A stretch of DNA of 64,000 nt from Pseudorhodobacter ferrugineus DSM 5888. Its GTDB lineage: Bacteria; Pseudomonadota; Alphaproteobacteria; Rhodobacterales; Rhodobacteraceae. Below are positions 52,244-60,108 of the stretch, in pieces. Position 1 is the stretch's first letter; each line of letters begins with the position of its first letter. The stretch is from the NCBI RefSeq assembly GCF_000420745.1, contig NZ_ATVN01000001.1, positions 124,001 through 188,000 on the forward strand, in the 5' to 3' direction. The translations under genes were made by a program, and so were the position numbers. The notes beneath the pieces were generated by a model. The model made no database searches. It was not told where the DNA came from and was given only the letters and a program-made list of their open reading frames with translations.

Positions 52244-53161
52244 CTATCCCTGTGCCGCCCAAACATAGGCCACATAGGCCAACACCAGCACCACGCCAAC
52301 GCCCCGCCCGATGACCTTTTGGGTCAGCAAAAGGGCGGTCAGCACCAGCGATGCACACAGCATAATAGGCAGATCAAAGGTCAAAAACCTGTCAGCCACG
52401 GGAATGGGTTTTATCATCGCCGTAACGCCCAAAATCCCCAACACGTTAAAGATATTGGACCCGACCACATTGCCAATCGCAATTTCCGATTGTCGCCGGA
52501 ACGCCGCGATCACCGATGTTGCAAGCTCGGGCAAGGACGTACCCACCGCCACAATTGTCAAGCCGATAAACGCTTCGGATATCCCGTAACCCCGTGCAAT
52601 ATTCACCGACCCTTCAACCAAGAACCGTGCGCCGAACATCAGCGTGACCAACCCGCCCAAAACCCAAAGCCCCGATATCAGCATCGCTGGCGGGGGCGTG
52701 GTGTCCTCTTCCTCGACGGCTTCGCCAGGCTTGATATAGGCCCAGATCAGATAGCCCGCCAAAGCAATCACCAGCATCAGGCCCGGCAACCGCCCCAATT
52801 CGCCCATCGCGAAAATGGGCACCAAGGCGGCGGCCCCTGCAACCATCACCGCCGTATCACGCCGCAACGTGCTGCCCGACACGCGAATGGGCCAAACCAG
52901 ACAGGTCACCCCCACAATCAGCAAGATATTGGCGATGTTCGACCCCACGATATTGCCAATCGCAATATCCGGCACGCCGCGCCACGCCGCCTCGACCGAC
53001 ACCAACAGTTCAGGGGTCGATGTGCCAAACCCGACAACCGTCAGGCCTATCAACAGCGGTGAAATGGCAAGGCGGCGGGCAATCCCGACACTGCCCCGCA
53101 CCAACCCTTCGCCACCAAAAAACAGCGCAAGCAAGCCTGCGATGACGTAAATATAATCCAC
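52244..53161 (-). CDS. Second calcium/sodium antiporter family protein
   Basis: 305 residues with ten membrane segments and the same two CaCA alpha-repeats as the gene at 44925. They are FGTSTPELLVSVEAAW...GNIVGSNIANIL and VGTSLPELATSVIAAF...GNVVGSNIFNVLG. The loop between halves is acidic (AVEEEDTTPP). It converges with rlmN, 20 bp between stops. Divergent from the YcaQ-type gene across 302 bp. Confidence 0.92.
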   Translation of the reverse strand: MDYIYVIAGLLALFFGGEGLVRGSVGIARRLAISPLLIGLTVVGFGTSTPELLVSVEAAWRGVPDIAIGNIVGSNIANILLIVGVTCLVWPIRVSGSTLRRDTAVMVAGAAALVPIFAMGELGRLPGLMLVIALAGYLIWAYIKPGEAVEEEDTTPPPAMLISGLWVLGGLVTLMFGARFLVEGSVNIARGYGISEAFIGLTIVAVGTSLPELATSVIAAFRRQSEIAIGNVVGSNIFNVLGILGVTAMIKPIPVADRFLTFDLPIMLCASLVLTALLLTQKVIGRGVGVVLVLAYVAYVWAAQG

Positions 53162-53283
53162 GAGAGGTTCCTTTTGGGCAGACCGCCTGCCATTGGCATA
53201 GATGGAGGTGGGCTAATCCGCCTTTCAAGGGATAGTGTCGGGCCAACAAAAATAAATTTTTCAAATGGCCCACGAATGTAGCG

Positions 53284-53318
53284 AGGGTTAGGTGCGCATT
53301 CATTGCGCACCTAACCCT
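53284..53318. repeat. Perfect 15-bp-arm palindrome (hairpin)
   Basis: AGGGTTAGGTGCGCA and its exact reverse complement flank a 5-nt loop TTCAT. No T-tract follows, so it is not a standard terminator. The core GGTGCGCATTCATTGCGCACC resembles intergenic palindromes I associate with roseobacters. The precise role is unknown. Confidence 0.85.
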
Positions 53319-53346
53319 ATCGACTTGCCTGCCGGCCGCGTCCGCA

Positions 53347-53361
53347 TTAAAATTTGGTTAA
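53347..53361. promoter_or_regulatory. CtrA-like site TTAA-N7-TTAA
   Basis: TTAA, AATTTGG and TTAA in exact spacing, about 100 bp upstream of the YcaQ-type gene and 186 bp from the antiporter start. The second such match in the window. Sequence match only. Confidence 0.4.
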
Positions 53362-53463
53362 TGAAAATCTGAAAATCAAACAATATCAACACTCTACAAA
53401 AATGTCTGCGCGGGGTCACTTGGGCCTCTATCGCGTTCCACATCCCCCTGCTACCCTATCAAA

Positions 53464-54669
53464 ATGACCCGCCAAACCCTCTCAAACACCCTCGCCCGCC
53501 GCCTGTTTTTGCATCGACATGAACTCGGAACCACCCCTTCCGGCACCGGAAAAGGGGCAGATCTTGCGGGCCTGATTGACCGCCTTGGCTTTGTTCAGGT
53601 CGATAGCATCCGAACCGTGGCCCGCGCCCATGATTTGATCCTGTTTTCCCGCCGCACTAATTATCGCCCCCCCGCCTTGAAACGCCTGTTGGAAAAAGAC
53701 CGCGCGCTTTTTGAACATTGGACGCATGATGCCTCGATCATTCCAGCCCCACTTTTTCCGCACTGGCAACACCGTTTCGACCGCGATTCCGACCGTTTGA
53801 AACTGGGTTGGAAACGCTGGTTTCGGGATGGGTATGAGGCCCAGTTTGACACCATCCTGGCCCGCATCCAAAACTTCGGCCCCGTCACCTGTTCCGATGT
53901 GGGGCAGGGCGAGGCGCGTGGAAAAGGCGGCTGGTGGGATTGGCACCCGTCGAAAACCGCCCTTGAATGGCTGTGGCGTACAGGTGTTCTTTCCATCACG
54001 GGGCGCGACAATTTCCAGAAAATCTACGATCTCACCGAACGGGTCATCCCTGCTGCCCACCTCACGCCCAAACCGGACATTGCGAAGCATATCGACTGGG
54101 CTTGCATCGCGGCCCTTGACCGTCTCGGCTTTGCCACCGCCACGGAACTGTCGGCCTTTTGGGCCTCGGTTCCCATCGCTGCCGCCCGCGATTGGTGTTC
54201 GGGTGCCCTGAAATCCGGCCGGATCATTGAGCTGGATATTGAGGCCGCAGATGGTACCTTGCGTCCCAGTTTTGCCTTGCCCGATGTCATCCAATCCGCC
54301 AATAACCTGCCCCCCGCACCGCGCCGCATTCGTATTCTGTCGCCTTTTGACCCCGCCTTGCGTGACCGCGCGCGGGCCGAACGGCTGTTCGGGTTCTTTT
54401 ACCGGATCGAGGTGTTCGTCCCCCAAGCCAAGCGCCAATACGGCTATTATGTTTTCCCCGTTCTTGAAGGCGAAGAGATCATCGGCCGCATAGATACCAA
54501 GGCCTTTCGCGACGAGGCCACCCTGCGCGTCACCGGCTTTTGGCCTGAACAGGGCGTAGCGATGGGCAAAGGCCGCCTGGCCCGGCTGGAGGATGCTTTG
54601 GAAAAACTTGCGCAGTTTGCCGAGTGCGACAGGGTGGCGTTTTCTTCTGACTGGCAGCGTGGCAGGTGA
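53464..54669 (+). CDS. Winged-helix DNA glycosylase, YcaQ/AlkX family
   Basis: 401 residues of the HTH_42 family. The GFVQVDSIRTVARAHDLILFSR block contains the QVD catalytic-type motif and the conserved R/H pair. Also visible are ALFEHWTHDASIIP, WWDWHPSKTALEWLWRTG and ILSPFDPALRDRARAERLFGF. YcaQ-type enzymes unhook interstrand crosslinks or remove alkylated purines; E. coli YcaQ acts on crosslinks. No signal peptide. Close to repeat copy D at its 3' end. Confidence 0.85.
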   Translation: MTRQTLSNTLARRLFLHRHELGTTPSGTGKGADLAGLIDRLGFVQVDSIRTVARAHDLILFSRRTNYRPPALKRLLEKDRALFEHWTHDASIIPAPLFPHWQHRFDRDSDRLKLGWKRWFRDGYEAQFDTILARIQNFGPVTCSDVGQGEARGKGGWWDWHPSKTALEWLWRTGVLSITGRDNFQKIYDLTERVIPAAHLTPKPDIAKHIDWACIAALDRLGFATATELSAFWASVPIAAARDWCSGALKSGRIIELDIEAADGTLRPSFALPDVIQSANNLPPAPRRIRILSPFDPALRDRARAERLFGFFYRIEVFVPQAKRQYGYYVFPVLEGEEIIGRIDTKAFRDEATLRVTGFWPEQGVAMGKGRLARLEDALEKLAQFAECDRVAFSSDWQRGR

Positions 54670-54675
54670 CCAACG

Positions 54676-54728
54676 CCGGGGGCTGTCTGCCCCCGGACCC
54701 CCGAGGATATTTTTGCCGAAAAGAAAGC
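54676..54728 (+). repeat. Intergenic hairpin element, copy D
   Basis: Hairpin CCGGGGGC-TGTCT-GCCCCCGG (54676-54696) then block 54697-54728, exactly 32 bases identical to the reverse complement of copy A. It starts 7 bp after the glycosylase stop, placing the hairpin where a terminator would be. Confidence 0.85.
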
Positions 54729-54817
54729 ATAGGGCGCGCGCAAACGGGGTTGCCTGTCTTGCATCTGGCGCGGGGGCATGGAACCTAGAGACAAGCCTAC
54801 GCAGGAGCTTCCATCCG

Positions 54818-55744
54818 ATGCTGCCGATCCTCTTAAAAACCCTGCCCTTTTTCGCGCTGATCGGTTTGGGCTATTGGGCCGGGCGGGCGCGTTTTTTTAC
54901 GCCAGAGGCCACGGCCTGGCTGACCAAATTCGTATTTTATTTTGCGCTGTCGGCGATGCTGTTTCGCTTTGCGTCGAACCTGTCACTGGCCGAAATTTGG
55001 GACGGGCGGTTTGTGGCGGCCTATTTGTGGGGCTGTGGGGTGGTCTATGCGATTGCGCTTGGCGTGGCCTTTTGGCGCGGTATTTCGGTTGAGGAAGCCG
55101 CGATCGAAGCGCAATGCGCGGTGATTGGGAACACCGGATTTCTGGGTGTGCCGATGCTAGTGGTCCTTATGGGGCCGCAGGCCGCAGGGCCGGTTTTGAT
55201 GGTTCTGGCAATTGATTTGATTGTGTTTTCGACGATCATTACGCTGATCATCACAGGCGTGCGCCAAGGCCGGATGAGCCTTGGGGTGGTCAAGGCGCTG
55301 GCCATCGGTCTGTTGAAAAACCCGATGATTGTGTCGATGGCTTTGGGGTTGGCGTGGTCATCAACCGGCGTTGCCGTGCCTGCGCCGATCAATGATTTTA
55401 TGGCGATTTTGGGTGGGGCGGCGACACCTGGCGCATTGTTTGCCATTGGCGCATCATTGGCCAGCAAATCGGCGGAGCGCGTGCAAATCGCGGGCTGGTT
55501 GTCGTTTTGCAAGCTGGTGTTGCACCCTGCCGCTGTGGCCTTTGCTGCGATTGTGTTGTTCAAGGTTGATCCCGACCCTGCGGGGGTGATGATTGCCGCT
55601 GCCGCCTTGCCAGTGGCGGGCAATGTCTACATTCTGGCCCAGCATTTCGGGGTGGCGCCGCAGCGGGTGTCGGCCTCGATCCTGATTTCCACAGCGGTCA
55701 GTATTCTGACTGTTACGATTGTTATGGCCCTTGTGATGGGCTGA
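54818..55744 (+). CDS. AEC family transporter (auxin efflux carrier-like permease)
   Basis: 308 residues with about ten membrane segments; the ATG at 54818 has AGGAG 11 bp upstream. AEC pattern: the N-terminal LIGLGYWAGRARFFTPEATAWL and the middle GNTGFLGVPMLVVLMGPQAAGP. The C-terminal ALPVAGNVYILAQHFGVAPQRVSASILIST is also characteristic. These permeases export or import organic acids such as malate or malonate; substrate not predictable. Confidence 0.88.
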   Translation: MLPILLKTLPFFALIGLGYWAGRARFFTPEATAWLTKFVFYFALSAMLFRFASNLSLAEIWDGRFVAAYLWGCGVVYAIALGVAFWRGISVEEAAIEAQCAVIGNTGFLGVPMLVVLMGPQAAGPVLMVLAIDLIVFSTIITLIITGVRQGRMSLGVVKALAIGLLKNPMIVSMALGLAWSSTGVAVPAPINDFMAILGGAATPGALFAIGASLASKSAERVQIAGWLSFCKLVLHPAAVAFAAIVLFKVDPDPAGVMIAAAALPVAGNVYILAQHFGVAPQRVSASILISTAVSILTVTIVMALVMG

Positions 55745-55755
55745 AGGGGATACTT

Positions 55756-56586
55756 ATGAAAACAATTTCCGAAAACCGTGCTTTTGGTGGCGTGCAAGGC
55801 GTCTACAGCCATGCGTCCGAGGTGTGCGGCTGCGACATGACCTTTGGTCTGTTCCTGCCCGAAGAGGCCGAGCATGAGCCGGTGCCGGTGATCTGGTATC
55901 TGTCGGGTCTAACCTGCACGCATGAAAACGCGATGGTCAAGGCGGGGGCTCAAGCCTGGGCCGCCGAACAAGGTGTCGCGCTGATTTTCCCCGATACCAG
56001 CCCGCGCGGCCCCTTGGTGGCGGATGATGATGCTTATGATCTGGGCCAAGGCGCTGGGTTTTATGTGAACGCGACCGAAGCCCCTTGGACCCCGCATTTT
56101 CGTATGTGGGATTACCTGACCGATGAGCTGCCGCATCTGTTGTTCAGCGCCTATCCGCTGGACGAAGGGCGTCAAGCGATTATGGGCCATTCGATGGGGG
56201 GGCATGGCGCGCTGACTATTGCGATGTCCTTTCCTGGTCGTTTCCGGTCCGTTTCGGCTTTTGCGCCAATCGCCCACCCCACGGCAAGCGATTGGGGGCG
56301 CAAGCAGTTCACGGCCTATCTGGGCCGCGATGAAACCAAATGGGCCGCCCATGACGCCACCTTGCTGATGAAAAAGCGCGGCTTTGACGGGCCGGTGCTG
56401 ATTGACCAAGGCGGGTCGGATCAGTTCCTCGACAAGCTGATGCCCGAAGCCTTGGCCGAGGCCGCGATGGCCGCCCGTCAGAACGTGATTTTCCGCATGC
56501 AAAAGGGCTATGACCACAGCTATTTCTTTGTGTCCACCTTCATGCAAGATCATATCAGTTTCCACGCCGAGGCGCTGTATGAGTAG
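55756..56586 (+). CDS. fghA: S-formylglutathione hydrolase
   Basis: 276 residues of the esterase D family. The nucleophile Ser146 lies in MGHSMGGHGAL. YLSGLTCTHENAMVKAG and PDTSPRGP are typical of FghA, and GYDHSYFFVSTF carries the catalytic His. It converts S-formylglutathione to formate and glutathione in formaldehyde detoxification. The partner dehydrogenase gene is not in the window. A GAAGGGGAT leader precedes the ATG. Confidence 0.93.
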   Translation: MKTISENRAFGGVQGVYSHASEVCGCDMTFGLFLPEEAEHEPVPVIWYLSGLTCTHENAMVKAGAQAWAAEQGVALIFPDTSPRGPLVADDDAYDLGQGAGFYVNATEAPWTPHFRMWDYLTDELPHLLFSAYPLDEGRQAIMGHSMGGHGALTIAMSFPGRFRSVSAFAPIAHPTASDWGRKQFTAYLGRDETKWAAHDATLLMKKRGFDGPVLIDQGGSDQFLDKLMPEALAEAAMAARQNVIFRMQKGYDHSYFFVSTFMQDHISFHAEALYE

Positions 56587-56604
56587 TTGTATGAGTAACT
56601 GGCA

Positions 56605-57057
56605 ATGACCGTGATCTATATCGACGCCGATGCCTGCCCTGTTAAGGCCGAAGTGGAAAAGGTGGCCACGCGCCATGCCGTTCGGGTGATGATGGTGTCC
56701 AATGGCGGGATCCGTCCATCGGCCAATCCGTTGATCGAAAGTGTGTTTGTGTCCGATGGCCCTGATGTTGCGGATATGTGGATCGCGGACCGTGCGGGCG
56801 CGGGCGATGTGGTGATCACCGGCGACATCCCTTTGGCCGCGAAATGCGTGGAAGCGGGTGCATCGGTGCTGAAACACAACGGCGAAGAGCTGCACAGCCG
56901 CAATATTGGCCAAGTGCTGGCCACCCGCGATTTGATGCAGGATTTGCGCAGCGCCGACCCGTTCCGGCAAGGTGGCGGCAAGCCGTTCTCCAAGGCCGAC
57001 CGCTCGCGCTTTCTAGACAGTCTGGAACGGCTGGTGCAGGCGGCAAAGCGCGCATGA
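56605..57057 (+). CDS. YaiI/YqxD (DUF188) family protein
   Basis: 150 residues with the family start MTVIYIDADACPVKAEVEKVA, AGAGDVVITGDIPLA and KHNGEELHSRNIG. A PIN-like nuclease fold has been suggested for the family, but function is unknown. It begins 18 bp after fghA. C-terminal part is basic. Confidence 0.9.
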   Translation: MTVIYIDADACPVKAEVEKVATRHAVRVMMVSNGGIRPSANPLIESVFVSDGPDVADMWIADRAGAGDVVITGDIPLAAKCVEAGASVLKHNGEELHSRNIGQVLATRDLMQDLRSADPFRQGGGKPFSKADRSRFLDSLERLVQAAKRA

Positions 57058-57106
57058 TGTCGCCCTTGGAACAGACGGGGCGCCCATCACGGGGCCAAAT
57101 CGGCTT

Positions 57107-58126
57107 ATGACCGACACCCAAACAGACCGCCGCGTTCTTTTGCTTGGTATTGCCAGTGCGATGGGCGCGTCCTGTTTCTTTTCCATCAATGACAGCGCGA
57201 TCAAATTCCTCAGCGGTGGCTATGCCTTGCACCAAATTGTGCTGATCCGGTCGCTGATCGGCATGATGGTGATGTTCGCCATCATCGCGCATGCGGGCAC
57301 GGGGCTGGCGGCGTTTCGCACGCGGCGGCTGGGCTTGCATCTTGTGCGCGGCGGCTTTGTCGTCACCTCGAATTTCTGTTTCTTTTTGGGCCTTGCCGCC
57401 ATGCCCATTGCCGATGCCGTGGCGCTTTTTTTCATCGCCCCCTTGCTGATTACCGCGCTGTCTGTGCCAATGCTGGGCGAAAAGGTGGGGCCGCGGCGCT
57501 GGGCGGCGGTGGGTGTGGGGTTGCTGGGCGTTGTGGTCATGCTGCGCCCGGGGGCGGGGCTGTTTCACCCCGCCATGTTGCTGCCGCTGATTGCCGCCTT
57601 GTGCTATGCCATGCTGCATATGCTGACCCGCCGCATGGGGGGCACGGAAAGTGCGGTCACCTTGACGCTGTATGTGCAAATGACCTTTACGGCGGTTTGT
57701 ATCCTCAGCGGCCTTGTGCTGGGCCACGGTGCCTTTGCCGGCCAGTCGGACCCCTCGCTGATTTTTCTGACCCGCGCGTGGGAATGGCCTGCCGCCGCCG
57801 ATTGGCCCATCCTTGCGTTGGTGGGGCTTGCCTCGGCCATGGGGGCGCTGCTGATAACCCATGCGTATCGGTCGTGCGAGGCGGCACTGGTCGCACCGTT
57901 TGAATATATCTCGATGCCCTTGGCGATTATTTTTGGCTTGGTCATATTCGATGAATGGCCCGACCCGCTGGCATGGGTCGGTATCGCGCTAATTTGCGGT
58001 GCGGGGCTTTATACCGTGTGGCGCGAAACCCGCGCAAACCCGACCGCGCCACCCCTTGCATCGGTGCCGGGAAACCTGCGATCCTCGGCCGTGGGCGGAA
58101 CAGAGGTGGCGGATGACAATGGTTAA
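57107..58126 (+). CDS. DMT-superfamily (EamA) transporter
   Basis: 339 residues; ten membrane segments in two EamA repeats (about 15-145 and 160-295, with ALFFIAPLLITALSVPMLGEKVG and VAPFEYISMPLAIIFGLVIFDEWPD). The last 40 residues are polar and probably cytoplasmic. A possible metabolite exporter; substrate unknown. Its end overlaps the HAD gene by 14 bp. Confidence 0.9.
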   Translation: MTDTQTDRRVLLLGIASAMGASCFFSINDSAIKFLSGGYALHQIVLIRSLIGMMVMFAIIAHAGTGLAAFRTRRLGLHLVRGGFVVTSNFCFFLGLAAMPIADAVALFFIAPLLITALSVPMLGEKVGPRRWAAVGVGLLGVVVMLRPGAGLFHPAMLLPLIAALCYAMLHMLTRRMGGTESAVTLTLYVQMTFTAVCILSGLVLGHGAFAGQSDPSLIFLTRAWEWPAAADWPILALVGLASAMGALLITHAYRSCEAALVAPFEYISMPLAIIFGLVIFDEWPDPLAWVGIALICGAGLYTVWRETRANPTAPPLASVPGNLRSSAVGGTEVADDNG

Positions 58127-58751
58127 GGCTGCGGTTAAGGCAGTGGTGTTCGACATCGGCAATGTGCTGATCGAATGGCAACCCGAACGCTATTACGATG
58201 CGCGGATCGGCGTGACGCGGCGGCAGGAATTATTCGCCGCCGTCGATCTGCACGCCATGAATGAACGCATTGATGCGGGCGGGTTGTTTCGCGAAACCGT
58301 CTATGACACCGCCGCGCAATACCCTGATTGGACAACAGAAATCCGCTGGTGGTATGATCATTGGATCGGCCTTGCCTCGCCGCGCATCGACCATTCCATA
58401 ACCTTGCTGCGGCGCTTGCGGGCCAAGGGCGTACCAGTGTTTGCGCTGACGAACTTTGGCGATGACGCCTTTGCCTATGCCCAAACCCAATATGATTTTC
58501 TGACTGAATTTGACCGCGCCTATGTGTCGGGCCGTATGCAAATGACCAAGCCCGACCCCGCCATTTACGCGATGGTTGAGGCCGATTGCGGCATCCCGCC
58601 AAACGGGTTGCTGTTCGCCGATGACCGCGCCGAAAACATTGCCGCCGCCGCCGCGCGGGGTTGGCAAACCCATCTTTTCACAGGCCCCCAAGGCTGGGCC
58701 GACCGGCTGATCGCTGCAGGCGTTTTGACCGAACAGGAGGCCAGACCATGA
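58113..58751 (+). CDS. HAD-like hydrolase (YihX-type phosphatase)
   Basis: 212 residues. Motif I is VVFDIGNVLIEW, with a Gly in the second Asp position as in YihX sugar phosphatases. Motif II is ALTNFGDD, motif III is MTKPDPAIYAM and motif IV is LLFADDRAENIAAA. A second ATG two codons later is possible. Its stop overlaps the cyclodeaminase start (ATGA). Substrate unknown; a sugar phosphate is likely for this class. Confidence 0.88.
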   Translation: MTMVKAAVKAVVFDIGNVLIEWQPERYYDARIGVTRRQELFAAVDLHAMNERIDAGGLFRETVYDTAAQYPDWTTEIRWWYDHWIGLASPRIDHSITLLRRLRAKGVPVFALTNFGDDAFAYAQTQYDFLTEFDRAYVSGRMQMTKPDPAIYAMVEADCGIPPNGLLFADDRAENIAAAAARGWQTHLFTGPQGWADRLIAAGVLTEQEARP

Positions 58752-59662
58752 CCATCGAAATCGTCCCCCCACAGGCAGAGAGTATTCTGAACTGGCACAC
58801 CCTGACCGAAGCGCTAGAGGCCGGCCACCGCTTGCCACGGGCCGAAGTGGCCGATAGTTTTCTCTATCGCGGCCCCGACACGCTGTTGAACCGCGCCGCG
58901 TGGATCGACGGTTTGGGCCAATTGGTCAAATGTGCCACCATCTTTCCGGGCAATGGCGCGCATGGTTTGGCGTCGGTCAACGGCGCGGTCACACTTTACG
59001 CCGATCAAACCGGCGTGCTTCAGGCGCTGGTCGATTTTCACCTTGTCACCAAATGGAAAACCGCCGGTGACAGCCTGCTTGCCGCCAAAAAACTGGCCCG
59101 CAAAGACAGCCGCAAGATTTTGCTGGTAGGTGCAGGCACCGTTGCGGGCACGATGATCGAAGCCTATTCCAGCGTGTTCACAGATGCCGAATTTACCGTC
59201 TGGGGCCGCAACCCCGTATCTGCACAGGCCTTTGCCGATGCGCATGGCATCACCGCCGTGACCGATCTGGAAACCGCCGTGCGCGGGGCCGACATCATCT
59301 GCACCGCCACCATGTCCAAGGAACCGCTGGTCATGGGCGATTGGCTGCAACCGGGCCAGCACCTCGACCTGATCGGCGCCTACCGCCCCGATATGCGCGA
59401 GGTGGATGACGCGGCGATAAAACGTGCCCGTCTGTTTGTCGATGCGCGGGCGACAACCGTGCATCACATCGGCGAGGTGATGATGCCCATCGCCAGCGGC
59501 GCGATCACCGAAGGCCATATCGTCGCCGATTATTATGACCTTGCCAAAGGCACCTTCGCCCGCCGCAGCGACGATGAAATCACCATCGCCAAAAACGGCG
59601 GCGGCGCGCATCTGGACCTGATGACCGCCACCTATATCCTGCAGGCGTGGCGCGCGCGTTAA
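58748..59662 (+). CDS. Ornithine cyclodeaminase/mu-crystallin family protein
   Basis: 304 residues. NAD-binding segment ILLVGAGTVAGTM and C-terminal HHIGEVMMPIASGAI region are family features. RGPDTLLNRAAWI and GLVKC-like GQLVKCATIFPGNG belong to the substrate side. Members include ornithine and related amino acid cyclodeaminases and imine reductases; the exact substrate is open. It ends in a TTAA shared with the convergent regulator, so both stop codons overlap. Confidence 0.88.
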   Translation: MTIEIVPPQAESILNWHTLTEALEAGHRLPRAEVADSFLYRGPDTLLNRAAWIDGLGQLVKCATIFPGNGAHGLASVNGAVTLYADQTGVLQALVDFHLVTKWKTAGDSLLAAKKLARKDSRKILLVGAGTVAGTMIEAYSSVFTDAEFTVWGRNPVSAQAFADAHGITAVTDLETAVRGADIICTATMSKEPLVMGDWLQPGQHLDLIGAYRPDMREVDDAAIKRARLFVDARATTVHHIGEVMMPIASGAITEGHIVADYYDLAKGTFARRSDDEITIAKNGGGAHLDLMTATYILQAWRAR

Positions 59663-60108
59663 AGCGTCTCTTTTGCCTTTTGAACCGAGGCAGACAGGCT
59701 GGCATAAAGGTTCGCGTAATCCTGCACGCGGGCTTTGACATCGGGGCGGCTGTCACAAATCTCGGCCACGGATGCCTGAATATCGGCCTGCGCGCGCGCC
59801 ATTTCCTGCTGCACCCGCGCCAGCATGTTTGGAAACGGATTTTCGGCCAGTTGAAAGAAATCTTGCCGCTCGCCCGGTTTGGTCAGCCGCTTGATCAACG
59901 CACGATCTTCCAGCAAGCGGGTCGAGGTGCTGATGCTGCCACGGCTGACCTGCAATTCGCGGGCCAAATCGCCAAATGCCACTGCATCGCCATCAAACAA
60001 CAACATCCCCAAAACGCGTCCCGCCACACGCGGGATGCCTTGGTTTTGCGCAATCAGCCCCGTCTTTTCAATAAATTCGCTGCGCACAATGCCCATCTGT
60101 TTGGTCAT
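59659..60108 (-). CDS. GbsR/MarR-type transcriptional regulator
   Basis: 149 residues. The winged helix-turn-helix is at about 45-80 (FGDLARELQVSRGSISTSTRLLEDRALIKRL), with a preceding helix and a C-terminal coiled region (ARVQQEMARAQADIQAS) for dimerisation. It resembles GbsR-like MarR relatives. It is the last gene of the efflux operon and its start overlaps the RND stop (ATGA). It likely represses the pump in response to a drug or osmolyte. Confidence 0.88.
   Translation of the reverse strand: MTKQMGIVRSEFIEKTGLIAQNQGIPRVAGRVLGMLLFDGDAVAFGDLARELQVSRGSISTSTRLLEDRALIKRLTKPGERQDFFQLAENPFPNMLARVQQEMARAQADIQASVAEICDSRPDVKARVQDYANLYASLSASVQKAKETL

Larger units (their letters stand above)
53162..53463. 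promoter_or_regulatory. 302-bp divergent intergenic region with hairpin and CtrA-like site
   Basis: Contents are the long hairpin at 53284-53318, the CtrA-like site at 53347-53361 and an inverted pair GGGCCA...TGGCCC (about 53239-53270) around an A/T-rich stretch. No ORF. Confidence 0.45.
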
